From positions 1 to 64,000 of the forward strand of contig NBMI01000025.1 in assembly GCA_002085445.1 (NCBI GenBank): 64,000 bases of DNA. Direction: 5' to 3'. Positions 47,801 through 56,367 of the stretch are shown piece after piece. The DNA is from Candidatus Parabeggiatoa sp. nov. 2. GTDB taxonomy: Bacteria > Pseudomonadota > Gammaproteobacteria > Beggiatoales > Beggiatoaceae. Each line of letters opens with the position of its first letter. Within the stretch, counting starts at the first letter, position 1. The notes below the pieces were generated by a model. The model was not told the origin of the DNA. It ran no database searches and worked only from the letters and a program-made list of their open reading frames with translations. The translations under genes were made by a program, and so were the position numbers.

Positions 47801-50800
47801 AGTTGTAAATTGATAACGGGTAACTGATAACTGATAACTGATAACTGAACGAGTGGTTTTCCGTCAACCGTTGGAAAAGTGGTACGCAATGTTTCGTGGC
47901 GTTGCACGATTTCTTGTAGGCTTTGTTCTAAAGCCGCACAATATAAAAAACCTTCGAGGCGCACTGCCCCAAACATGTTGTAGGTGGCATTTTCACCTTC
48001 AAGTTGATCCAAAAACCACAGCCGCTGTTGTGCAAAAGACAAGCAAAGCGAGTCTTCCCGATTGATTGGAGTTATTGGCGGTAGTTTGTCACGGCGGCCC
48101 GCTTGAAGGTGTTCGCTTAAACCCGCTATCGTTGGCGACTCAAACAACTGGCGCAGTGGCAATTCCACCGAAAACGTGTCACGTATGCGCGACATCACTT
48201 GAGTGGCGAGTAGAGAATGGCCGCCCAATTCAAAGAAGTTGTCATAAACACCGACTCGCGGGGTACTCAATACGGCGGCCCAAATCCCGGCCAACAGTTC
48301 TTCTACCTGAGTACGAGGCGCGACAAAGCTTTCGTCTGATAACTGATAACTGTGAACTGATAACAGAGACAAGGCCCGGCGATCTAGTTTACCATTAGGC
48401 GTGATAGGCATCGCTTCTAATGAGACGAAAGCGGATGGTATCATGTAATCAGGCAGTTTTTGTTGGAGGAAGCGGCGTAATTCAATCGTCTCAATGAGTT
48501 GTTCTGGGCGTGGTACGACATAAGCAATTAAGCGCTTGTTTTCTAACGTGTCTTCAGAAACGCTAAGCGCGGTTTCTTGCACGGCGCTATGTTGTGCCAG
48601 CACCGCTTCGATTTCACCCAGTTCAATACGAAAGCCACGAATTTTGATTTGATTATCAATCCGCCCTAAGTACTCTATGTTGCCGTCAGGCAAATAACGG
48701 GCTAAGTCACCGGTTTTGTACAGACGTGAGCCGCGTTCATCCAACACACCGATAAGGGGGGGTGTCTTTGAGAGAGCTTGGCGATGTGTCTCTTCTTTTG
48801 AGAAGGACTGAGCGTGTGTGAAAGGATTGGGAATGAATTTTGCCGCGGTTAATTCTGGGCGATTGAGGTAACCCCGAGCAACGCCGACACCGCCAATGTG
48901 TAATTCGCCCGGCACCCCGATTGGAACGGGTTGTAAACAGTTGTCCAGTATATAAAGTTGCGTATTGGCGAGTGGACGACCAATTGGCACGTTAGCCTCA
49001 AAAGTGTCTTGGGCTTCGTAAACGCAGCATCCAACCACGGTTTCGGTGGGGCCATATTCATTGATGATTCGAGTGTCAGGGGCATTTGTTCGCCACAATG
49101 ACAGACTCTTCCCTGATAATGCCTCGCCACCTAGAATAAGAAAACGACAAAGTGCCGTTAATTGTTCTTTAGCTAACTCGGCGTTGAGTATTTCCAAATG
49201 CGCTGGTGTCAGCTTGACAAGGCTCCAATCTCTCTGCGACACGATAGTTTGGTTGAGTGCTTCTATTTCTGGTATTTCTTGTGTGACAAGCCAGATCGGT
49301 TGTCCTACCAACAAAGGAGAAAATAAGCTCGTGATGGTCGCGTCGAACCCTATCGACGAGTGAACCGGCACACCCAAACCCTCAGCAACTTGATAGGCTT
49401 TAGTACACCAACTGAGGTAATTGACCAATCCTTGATGAATGATCTGCGTACCCTTGGGTTTGCCGGTCGAACCTGATGTATAAATAACATAAGCCAAATT
49501 CTCCGAACCCACCCCAGTGGCTATATTTTCGGAACGATACTGTGACAGGGTTTTAGCTTCAATATCTAAACAAATCACTTGTGTGGTTGTTTCTGGTAAC
49601 TTCTCTGTTAAGCTTGATTGAGTCAGCAACACGGATACCTGAGCATCTTCCAACATGAACGCTAAACGCGCCGCCGGATAGGCCGGATCAAGTGGCAAGT
49701 AGGCGCCGCCGGCCTTAAGAATCCCTAAAAGGGCTATCACCATTTCAACGGAACGTTCTATGCAAATCCCTACCCGTCTTTCTGGTTTGACTCCCAGTGT
49801 TTGTAAATAATGGGCCAGTTGATTGGCTTTTTGATTTAAGTCTCGATAAGTGACCGATTGTTCTTCAAACACCACCGCAATCGCTTCGGGGGTGCGTTCT
49901 ACTTGTGCTTCAAATAAGTGATGGAGACAAGTCTCGTTTGGATAGTCGGTTTGGGTATTATTCCACGCCGCGAGCAATTGATGGCACTCGGCTTCTGTGA
50001 GCAGACTCCATTCGCCCAGTTTTTGTTCTGGATGAGCAATCAGCCCTTCTAACAAGTTCTGAATATGCCCCAGCATTCGGCTAATCGTGTCGGTTTCAAA
50101 GCGGCCAGCCTCATACGTTATTTTTAATAATAACTCTGAACTAGGTGAACTAGGACTGACGACTAGGGCGAGCGGATAATTGGTTCTTTCAATCAGATGG
50201 ACTTGAGCGATTTTCAGACCGCTTCTTGGCTCTCTCAACGCACTCTCGATAGGGTAATTCTCAAAAACCACAATGCTTTCAAACAGGGAGACACCAGCAG
50301 GTACTTCACTCCATCCTTGAATATCAACCAGCGGTGTATAGCTGTATTGCTCACGTTCAACCTGCTGAGCTTGTAACCGTTGCAACCAAGGTAGCAATAA
50401 CGTTTCAGGTGAAACCGAGACGCGCACCGGGAGTGTATTGATGAAGAGTCCCACCATAGATTCCACGCCGGCCAGTGCCACGGAACGCCCCGATACCGTC
50501 GCGCCAAACACGACCTCAGTCTCGCCACTATAACGGCTCAATAGCCATGCCCAAGCACCTTGAATCAGACTATTCAGCGTCAGATGATGCTGCTTTGCCA
50601 ACGATTGTAAGGCCTCTGTGGTGGTTTTGGACAACGTTTGCTCGTGTTTCTGGAAGGCGGACTTTTCGGTTCGCTTATCCACTCGAAAAGGCGTGGGGGC
50701 CGTAAAACCAATAAGTAGTTGTTTCCAAAAGGTTTCGGCGTTGGACAGGGATTGTTGCTGTAACCAAGCGATGTAATCACGATAAGGACGGGGTTGTTCT

Positions 50801-53800
50801 ATGAATAACGACTGTCCTTGGCAAAAGGCTTCGTAGAAAGCCAGAATTTCTTTGAATAGGATAGGCAAGCACCAACCATCCATCAACAGGTGATGATAAC
50901 TCCAGATAAATTGATGAGTTTCGTCGGCAAATTGAATCAGGGCACAACGCATCAGCGGGGCTTGTTTTAGATCAACGCCTTGTTCTTGTTCGGCTTGACG
51001 GAACGCGGCCAGTTGTTCTTGCTGTTCATTCGGGGTGGATGCTCGCCAGTCCAACAACACCCAAGGTAGCTTGACTTGCGGGTACACGAGTTGAAGGGGA
51101 GTGTTTAAGCCTTCCCAAACAAAGGCCGTTCGCAAAACAGGGTGCCGTTCTATCACTTGTTGCCAAGCTTGTTTAAATGCAGCCTGATTGAGAACACCTT
51201 CAAGCGTCAAGTTCAGTTGTTCCAAATAGTTCCCTGACTCCGGCGCGTAAAGCGTATGAAAGAGCATTCCCTGTTGTGTATGTGACAATGGGTAGAGATC
51301 ATGGACTTGACGCCGGCCAAGTATCTTATCCAGCATGGCTTGTTCGAGACTTGCCAACGGGAAGTCAGAAGGTGTATAGCCTCTGGCTTCTGGAGACTGG
51401 CAATGAGCAATGATGGCGGTTAGCGCGGCGATAAACTCTTGGGCAAGCCGTTCAATGGTGGCGCGTTGATGACACTTCTCGCTGTAAGTCCAATCCAGTT
51501 GCAGTTGGCCGTCGTTGATGAGGCCGTTGATCTCTAATAAGTAACGACGATGGCCCTGTCGGCTTTGGGTGGCACCACTCGCGTCTTTAACCACTTTTTT
51601 GAGAGGTTCTTGAGATAACGGCTGAAATTGGCCGAGGTAGTTGAAACTCACCTGGGCTTGGGGCAACGCTTGCAAGTGCCTCGCGGTATCGGAATTCAGA
51701 TATCTTAGTAAACCGTAGCCAATGCCTTTGTTGGGAATCCGACGCAGTTGTTCTTTGATGGATTTTAGGGCCTCGCCATGGTTGGAAACCGTGCTGATAT
51801 CTAACCAAACCGGGAACAGGCTGGTAAACCAGCCCACGGTGCGTGAAATGTCGAGTTCTTCAAATAACGCTTCGCGTCCATGTCCTTCTAAATCAATCCG
51901 CAGAACAGGCCCTCCAATCCAGTGGGTAACGCTTTGCACTAAAGCGGTTAGAAGGACATCGAGCGTCTGAGTTCGATAGGCTTTAGGCACTTCGTTCAAC
52001 AAGGCGCGTGTTTGTTCGACACTCAAAGACACCGTGACGAGAGCCGTAGACGCGACGGTATTCGTTGCTGGCTCGGCCGGATAATCCAGCGGTATCGGTT
52101 TCTGTTGCCGACGAGCGTCGTCTAACCAATAATCTAATTCGGCGAGCCGTTGCTCAGAGTGTGCATATTGGCTCAATTGCTGCGCCCATTGTTGGAACGA
52201 AGTCGTTTTCGGGGGCAAGGTGATTGTCTCACCACGATTCAGATGTTGATAGGCCGTCGTGAAGTCTTCTAACAAAATGCGCCAAGATACGCCATCAACC
52301 GCTAAATGATGGATGATAATAAACAAACGATTGGGCTGCTGTTCATGGCGGCCTAACTTAAACCAAGCAACTCGCAATAATGGCCCGGTTTCGAGGTTGA
52401 GCCGAGCTTGTAATTCGGCCGCCGTTGTTTCAATTAGGGTGTGCTGTTCCTCGCTGGTTAAGTCTGAGAAATCTTTGAGCGTTAACACACCGCTAACTCC
52501 TCTATCGAGGTGAGTGTCCTTTCTATCGAGGTGAGTGGCAAAGTTTCCGGATCGAAGAGGATTTAGGCTGGTGTTACCTAAATCAGGATTTAGGCCGGTG
52601 TTACCTAAATCAGTTACCACGGAACCGTTATCGGTTATCAGTTGTTCATGGTTAGCTGAAATTTTTAGGCCGGTGTTACCTAAATCAGTTACCACTGAAC
52701 AGTTATAGCTTATTAATTGTTCATGGTGAGCTGAAAAACGTAACCGTAGCGCATCATGGTGTTGTATAAGTGCCGAGACGATGGCTGCTATGTGTGCCGG
52801 GGTCAGGCTGGGGGCGATTTCCAACCACACGGCTTGGTTGAAGTGATGAGGTTCTGTGAAGTGTTGCTCAAAGAACCAATGTTGGATCGGGGTGAGTGGC
52901 ACCGGCCCCGTCACTAAGCCTTGTTCGGTTTGAGGCTTAAAGCCGCTGTCTGCCACCGCAGCCAAATCGGCAATGGTTTGATGCTGAAACAACAGTTTGG
53001 GTGTTAGTTGCAAACCGGCGTGATTGGCACGAGAAACCAGTTGAATGCCGATAATCGAATCGCCGCCTAATTCAAAGAAGTTGTCATAAACACCGACTCG
53101 CGGGGCACTCAACACGTCGGCCCAAATCCCGGCCAACAGTTCTTCTACCTGAGTACGAGGCGCGACAAAGGTTTCCTCTGATAACTGATCACTGATAGCT
53201 GATAACTGAAGAGCCCGGCGATCTATCTTACCATTAGGCGTGAGCGGCAGCGCGTCTAATGAGACAAAAGCGGACGGTATCATGTAATCCGGCAGTCTTT
53301 GTTGGAGAAAGCGACGTAATTCATTATTATCAATCAGTTGCTGTTGGTTGGGCACGAAGTAGGCAACTAAACGCTTGTTGTTGGATACATCGTTATGGAC
53401 AATAACCGCATTTTCTTGCACAATAGCGTGTTGCGCCAGCACCGCTTCGATTTCCGAAAGTTCAATGCGAAAGCCACGAATTTTGATCTGATTATCAATC
53501 CGCCCTAAGTATTCAAGATTGCCGTCAGGCCGATAGCGGGCTAAGTCACCTGTTTTGTACAGACGATCCGATTTTAGAGTTTGGAGTTTGGAGTTTGGAT
53601 TATCCCATCCCAAATTGACAAACGGATTAGGGATGAATTTCTCGAAAGTCAATTCGGGGCGATTAAGGTAGCCTCTGGCAAGCCCTGCACCGCCAAGGTG
53701 GAGTTCGCCTGGCACACCGATAGGAACGGGTTGTAAGTAAGAATCCAACAGGTATGTTTGGGTATTGGCGATGGGACAACCTATGGTAGGCGCCTCCTGA

Positions 53801-56097
53801 CTCGCTTTTGTCATCAACGCATAGGTGGAATAGGTGGTATCTTCAGAAGGGCCATATAAGTTAAAAACTTGCTGTATCGTTTCAATCTGATAGAGTTGTT
53901 GAACCAATTGATTTTGAAGGGGTTCTCCGGCCAGATTGACGAGTTGTACTGACGCCGGCACCGCGTTCATTTTGACTAATTCACTGATGGCCGACGGAAC
54001 GGTATTGAGCAACGTGACACCGACGTTATCAGACTCGTTCAGTAAATGCAGCGCATTTTCGACCAAAATGACTCTGCCGCCTTGAGTCAGTGGCACGAAA
54101 AGCTCAAAAACCGATAAGTCGAAATTGAGGGAAGTTGAAGCGAGTACACCGGCTAATTGTTCTGATGTCCAGACGGTTTTTGACCAAGCTAATAAGGCCA
54201 CGGTGCTTCGATGCTCAATCGCCACGCCTTTAGGCCTTCCAGTTGATCCAGAGGTATAAATCACATACGCCAAGTTCTCTGGTTTCAGCCCACGGGCGGG
54301 ATTTTCAGAACGAAACCGTGACAGTGCCTCGGCCTCAACGTCCAAATACACTAACTGTGCCGTCGTGTCTGGCAACCCATCAATCAGGCTCGATTGAGTC
54401 AATAACACGGACACGTTTGCATCTTCTAACATCAACGCTAAACGCGCCACGGGATAAGCCGGATCAAGTGGCAAGTAGGCACCACCGGCCTTAAGAATCC
54501 CTAACAGGCTTATCACCATATCCAAAGAACGCTCAACACAAATTCCTACCAGTTGTTCCGCTTTAACCTGAAGCGTTTGTAAATAATGGGCCAGTTGATT
54601 GGCTTTTTGATTTAATTGTTTATAAGTCAGTTGTTGTTCTTTAAAGACGACGGCAATGTTGTGTGGCGTTTTGTCGACTTGTTCCTCAAATAGATCGATA
54701 ATGGTTTTGTCACGGGGATAGTCGGCCGCGGTGTTGTTAAATTCAACTAGAATTTTATTTTTTTCAGCCTCTGGCATGAGTTGTAATTCTCGAATAGCGA
54801 CAGAAGGCTTTTGAAGGATTTCAGCTAACAGAAATTCAAAACGTGTTTTTAGGCGTTCTATTTCAGTTTCTTCAAACGCACCACGGCTATATTCAAAATC
54901 GACCCTAATATCTTGATCCTCATGGAATTCGCGGATAAAAACGGCCAACGCGTTTTGTTCAAAACCGTTGGTGAAGGTGACGGCTTCGGCCCGATTTCCA
55001 TTAAAATGGGTGTCGTAATCATGTTTTTCGTAGGATAGCGTGATATCGAACAATTGGCGGCGGCTGTGTAGTCCCACTTGTTTGTTAATTTCACTGATTG
55101 GAAAGCGTTGATGTCGATAGTCCTTTTGGAGTTCTAGGCTAATGGCTTGAATCAGTTCGACAAAGCTCAAGTCCGTTCCAAACCGAAACCACGCCGGGTT
55201 GACACTCGCGAACAGGCCTAGCGTTTGCTTAAACGCGGCAGTACGCCGATTCAGCGTCGGTAATCCTATCACAAAATCATCCCTCGCGGCCGTTCTGACG
55301 AAATAGCAATACAGTGCGCCTAAAATGACATGGAATGTTGATACCTTATTGTCTTGAGCAAAGGCCTTCAGTTGATCGTAGCGTCTCCGCTGGAGGTGCA
55401 ACATTGATAACCGACTAGGAATGGTTTGGGCTTGGAATTGGGCCGCATAGCGGCGTGGTATCAGTGGTTCAGGCACTGATTGGTATTTTTCTTGCCAGTA
55501 ACGCTGATGTTGGAGAAATTTTTTCGAGTCTAAGTAGGCTTGATCGTTTTTGATAAAGTCCAAATAGGAATAACGAGTTTTGTCACGAGTGGTGTGTCCA
55601 ACCAAAAGGGCGTTGTATGCTGTCGCCACGCGCTGAACATTGAGGGAAATCGACCAGCCGTCCATAATGAGATGGTGGTATTTGCCGAGCCAGTAATAAC
55701 ATTCTGCCGAGATTTTGAGCAACGCAAACTGAAATAAAAGTCTGTCGTAAAGTTGAAAAGGTTTGGCAAATTCTTGTTTCATCCATTGGAGTGCCGATTG
55801 ATGTGCATTTTTTTGAGTGGATAAATCGTAATAGTCCAGTTTGAAGTGGACATTTTCCGCAAACGTTTGGGTGGGCAGACTTTCTCCTTCGTGAAGAAGG
55901 ATGCGTAGCGCGTCGTTGTCCTGAATCATTTGATTGAGGGCTTTTTCAAAAACTTTTGGATCAATAGGGCCGTCTATCCGTAGATAGCCACCGATATTGT
56001 ATAGGGGCACGTCCGGGTGCAGGAGTTGGTCAAACAAAATTTCCCGTTGTGTGGAGGACAGTGGATAACTATTTGTTGTTTTGTTTGAAGTCGTCAT
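44827..56097 (-). CDS. NRPS, three modules: C-A(Ala)-PCP-E / C-A-PCP / C-A-PCP
   Basis: 3756 residues. Module 1: C (HHLIMDGWS, about 138), A (YTSGSTGRPKG, 612; code D-L-F-N-N-A-L-T-Y-K, alanine-type), PCP (GGDSIIGIQ, 1011), epimerase (HHLAVDGVSW, 1265). Module 2: C of the D-accepting type (HHLLMDGWC, 1735), A (YTSGSTGKPKG, 2209; code D-A-T-K-I-G-E-V-G-K, closest to asparagine codes), PCP (GGHSLLATQ, 2624). Module 3: C (HHIISDGWS, 2819), A (YTSGSTGQPKG, 3299; code D-A-V-H-V-G-A-F-N-K, not one I know, with LGSTES in place of YGPTE), PCP (3689) and a short acidic tail. There is no release domain, so the chain should pass to the second NRPS. A first C domain without a preceding loading module suggests an acyl starter or an upstream partner. 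Four linkers or loops contain translated ACTGATA-type repeats (SVHSYQLS, SAISDQLS), and the epimerase carries an ~80-residue repeat insert. A CAAGG repeat lies 15 bases before the ATG. Confidence 0.92.
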   Translation of the reverse strand: MTTSNKTTNSYPLSSTQREILFDQLLHPDVPLYNIGGYLRIDGPIDPKVFEKALNQMIQDNDALRILLHEGESLPTQTFAENVHFKLDYYDLSTQKNAHQSALQWMKQEFAKPFQLYDRLLFQFALLKISAECYYWLGKYHHLIMDGWSISLNVQRVATAYNALLVGHTTRDKTRYSYLDFIKNDQAYLDSKKFLQHQRYWQEKYQSVPEPLIPRRYAAQFQAQTIPSRLSMLHLQRRRYDQLKAFAQDNKVSTFHVILGALYCYFVRTAARDDFVIGLPTLNRRTAAFKQTLGLFASVNPAWFRFGTDLSFVELIQAISLELQKDYRHQRFPISEINKQVGLHSRRQLFDITLSYEKHDYDTHFNGNRAEAVTFTNGFEQNALAVFIREFHEDQDIRVDFEYSRGAFEETEIERLKTRFEFLLAEILQKPSVAIRELQLMPEAEKNKILVEFNNTAADYPRDKTIIDLFEEQVDKTPHNIAVVFKEQQLTYKQLNQKANQLAHYLQTLQVKAEQLVGICVERSLDMVISLLGILKAGGAYLPLDPAYPVARLALMLEDANVSVLLTQSSLIDGLPDTTAQLVYLDVEAEALSRFRSENPARGLKPENLAYVIYTSGSTGRPKGVAIEHRSTVALLAWSKTVWTSEQLAGVLASTSLNFDLSVFELFVPLTQGGRVILVENALHLLNESDNVGVTLLNTVPSAISELVKMNAVPASVQLVNLAGEPLQNQLVQQLYQIETIQQVFNLYGPSEDTTYSTYALMTKASQEAPTIGCPIANTQTYLLDSYLQPVPIGVPGELHLGGAGLARGYLNRPELTFEKFIPNPFVNLGWDNPNSKLQTLKSDRLYKTGDLARYRPDGNLEYLGRIDNQIKIRGFRIELSEIEAVLAQHAIVQENAVIVHNDVSNNKRLVAYFVPNQQQLIDNNELRRFLQQRLPDYMIPSAFVSLDALPLTPNGKIDRRALQLSAISDQLSEETFVAPRTQVEELLAGIWADVLSAPRVGVYDNFFELGGDSIIGIQLVSRANHAGLQLTPKLLFQHQTIADLAAVADSGFKPQTEQGLVTGPVPLTPIQHWFFEQHFTEPHHFNQAVWLEIAPSLTPAHIAAIVSALIQHHDALRLRFSAHHEQLISYNCSVVTDLGNTGLKISANHEQLITDNGSVVTDLGNTGLNPDLGNTSLNPLRSGNFATHLDRKDTHLDRGVSGVLTLKDFSDLTSEEQHTLIETTAAELQARLNLETGPLLRVAWFKLGRHEQQPNRLFIIIHHLAVDGVSWRILLEDFTTAYQHLNRGETITLPPKTTSFQQWAQQLSQYAHSEQRLAELDYWLDDARRQQKPIPLDYPAEPATNTVASTALVTVSLSVEQTRALLNEVPKAYRTQTLDVLLTALVQSVTHWIGGPVLRIDLEGHGREALFEELDISRTVGWFTSLFPVWLDISTVSNHGEALKSIKEQLRRIPNKGIGYGLLRYLNSDTARHLQALPQAQVSFNYLGQFQPLSQEPLKKVVKDASGATQSRQGHRRYLLEINGLINDGQLQLDWTYSEKCHQRATIERLAQEFIAALTAIIAHCQSPEARGYTPSDFPLASLEQAMLDKILGRRQVHDLYPLSHTQQGMLFHTLYAPESGNYLEQLNLTLEGVLNQAAFKQAWQQVIERHPVLRTAFVWEGLNTPLQLVYPQVKLPWVLLDWRASTPNEQQEQLAAFRQAEQEQGVDLKQAPLMRCALIQFADETHQFIWSYHHLLMDGWCLPILFKEILAFYEAFCQGQSLFIEQPRPYRDYIAWLQQQSLSNAETFWKQLLIGFTAPTPFRVDKRTEKSAFQKHEQTLSKTTTEALQSLAKQHHLTLNSLIQGAWAWLLSRYSGETEVVFGATVSGRSVALAGVESMVGLFINTLPVRVSVSPETLLLPWLQRLQAQQVEREQYSYTPLVDIQGWSEVPAGVSLFESIVVFENYPIESALREPRSGLKIAQVHLIERTNYPLALVVSPSSPSSELLLKITYEAGRFETDTISRMLGHIQNLLEGLIAHPEQKLGEWSLLTEAECHQLLAAWNNTQTDYPNETCLHHLFEAQVERTPEAIAVVFEEQSVTYRDLNQKANQLAHYLQTLGVKPERRVGICIERSVEMVIALLGILKAGGAYLPLDPAYPAARLAFMLEDAQVSVLLTQSSLTEKLPETTTQVICLDIEAKTLSQYRSENIATGVGSENLAYVIYTSGSTGKPKGTQIIHQGLVNYLSWCTKAYQVAEGLGVPVHSSIGFDATITSLFSPLLVGQPIWLVTQEIPEIEALNQTIVSQRDWSLVKLTPAHLEILNAELAKEQLTALCRFLILGGEALSGKSLSLWRTNAPDTRIINEYGPTETVVGCCVYEAQDTFEANVPIGRPLANTQLYILDNCLQPVPIGVPGELHIGGVGVARGYLNRPELTAAKFIPNPFTHAQSFSKEETHRQALSKTPPLIGVLDERGSRLYKTGDLARYLPDGNIEYLGRIDNQIKIRGFRIELGEIEAVLAQHSAVQETALSVSEDTLENKRLIAYVVPRPEQLIETIELRRFLQQKLPDYMIPSAFVSLEAMPITPNGKLDRRALSLLSVHSYQLSDESFVAPRTQVEELLAGIWAAVLSTPRVGVYDNFFELGGHSLLATQVMSRIRDTFSVELPLRQLFESPTIAGLSEHLQAGRRDKLPPITPINREDSLCLSFAQQRLWFLDQLEGENATYNMFGAVRLEGFLYCAALEQSLQEIVQRHETLRTTFPTVDGKPLVQLSVISYQLPVINLQLLPDNQQHTERQRLVNEAAVRPFDLSWGPLFRIALLQLSSNSHVLLVTMHHIISDGWSIGIFINELSQLYQAFSQQKPSPLPALSIQYVDFAHWQRQWLAGERLEKQLDYWKKQLAGAPALLELPTDHPRPPVQGFRGATEHLQLTPELTRQLKTLSQQTGTTLFMTLLSAFATLLSRYSGQADIIIGSPIANRTHSKIESLIGFFVNTLVLRLEFEDNPRFDELLSRVRQVALDAYAHQDIPFEQLVEELQPDRTLSHNPLFQVMLVFQNTPTSTLTLRDLSVTLLENDNLTTKFDLNFHWLESSQGLVGTLYYNTDLFNQATITRMLGHFQTLLEDIVTAPEKQLSTLQLLTATERRHLSTCGNLVHPTNPFIEFQKCEQTITERFEQQVRKYPNHVAVKTQRDAWTYRQLNDKANGVAQILLGLCQEEARLALLFEHDVFMIVGMLGALKAGKTYVPLDPNYPHQRLAYILRDSQASVVLTNSQNISLAQTLTNNNLLLINIDDKELVVSKDNLLQSTVSPDTVAYLLYTSGSTGQPKGIIQNHRNVLHFIRTYTNNLHITADDKLTLLSSYSFDAAVVDIFSALLNGATLCPVNLKEETLANFSSWLIQENITIYHSTPTVYRHWISTLNEEETFPSIRVIVLGGEPVYQGDVDQYKKHYSTECLFVNALGSTESTFNLQYFINKQTEVTRQAVSVGYPIEETELLLLDDAGIETEIYGEIAIKSPYVALGYWRQPELTQAVFFPAPEGGNQRVYRTGDMGRLLPDGSVEVVGRKDFQIKLRGFRIELGEIEATLGQHTAVRENVVIVYEKPSHEKRLVAYLVPNPRSIIEPSELRHFLKEQLPDYMIPSAFIPLEAMPLTPNGKIDRRALQLSVHSYQLSEESFVAPRTPDEERLAGIWAEVLGIEQVGIFDNFFELGGHSLLATQVVSRIHEAFSIKLPLINLFKYPTVAGLTECIDDIGVAQSLRASAHDTANEQPDDEEEGVL
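45143..45178 (-). repeat. ACTGATA repeat in third A-PCP linker (LQLSVHSYQLSEES)
   Basis: GATAACTGATAACTGTGAA then CTGATAACTGAAG is the same sequence type as the non-coding tandems at 17557-17595 and 20938-20965. It is read in frame between DRRALQ and the PCP. Confidence 0.85.
47818..47852 (-). repeat. ACTGATA repeat inside the third condensation domain
   Basis: GGTAACTGATAACTGATAAC plus TGATAACTGAACG is read as VQLSVISYQLPV in the N-terminal half of the C domain, upstream of HHIISDG. It is in frame and does not interrupt the gene. Confidence 0.85.
48336..48368 (-). repeat. ACTGATA repeat in second A-PCP linker (LSVHSYQLSDES)
   Basis: GATAACTGATAACTGTGAAC then TGATAACAG, in frame between DRRALS and FVAPRTQVEELL. 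Confidence 0.8.
52500..52740 (-). repeat. Composite repeat insertion within the epimerase domain
   Basis: Three to four copies of GGTGTTACCTAAATCAG (read DLGNTGLN), two copies of GTTATCAGTTGTTCATGG-like sequence (read HEQLITDN) and two copies of CTATCGAGGTGAGTG (read THLDR) lie in tandem. They encode about 80 residues between ALRLRFSAHHEQLI and VSGVLTLKDFSDL, before the catalytic HHLAVDG. TTTAGGCCGGTGTTACCTAA contains short inverted ends. Confidence 0.85.
53178..53210 (-). repeat. ACTGATA repeat in first A-PCP linker (LQLSAISDQLSEET)
   Basis: GATAACTGATCACTGATAGC then TGATAACTG, in frame between DRRALQ and the PCP, at the same linker position as the copies in modules 2 and 3. Confidence 0.8.
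53572..53612 (-). repeat. GAGTTTG tandem inside the first adenylation domain
   Basis: TTTTAGAGTTTGGAGTTTGG and a further AGTTTGG unit are read as NSKLQTLKS in the loop between IPNPF and RLYKTGD. The second adenylation domain has another insertion at the same loop (FSKEETHRQALSKTPPLIGV, near 48745-48825). Confidence 0.75.
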
Positions 56098-56099
56098 AA

Positions 56100-56365
56100 A
56101 TAGATAATAACTACAAGGATTGTATCTAATAAGGGATTTTAGAAACTTATTTCTACAAGGATTGTATATAATAAGGGATTTTAAAGCCAGGTAGATACAC
56201 TGGCTATATTAATATCGCCCCGTTGGGGCTGCTAGCCAGGTAGCCAGGGGCGGTGCCCTTGGCTATATTAATATCGCCCCGTTGGGGCTGCCAGTCATTT
56301 TTATATTAATATCGCCCCGTTGGGGCTGCCAGGTAGTTACTCTATGAACCCTGAAGGGGCGTATC
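56100..56365. repeat. CAAGG units and GCCCCGTTGGGGC hairpins upstream of the NRPS
   Basis: Two CAAGG/TATATAA units (56112-56185) precede three near-identical copies of TATATTAATATCGCCCCGTT plus GGGGCTGCC (about 56203-56330), each a GCCCC/GGGGC hairpin. The promoter of the NRPS genes, if local, must lie in or beside these repeats. Confidence 0.75.
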
Positions 56366-56367
56366 CT

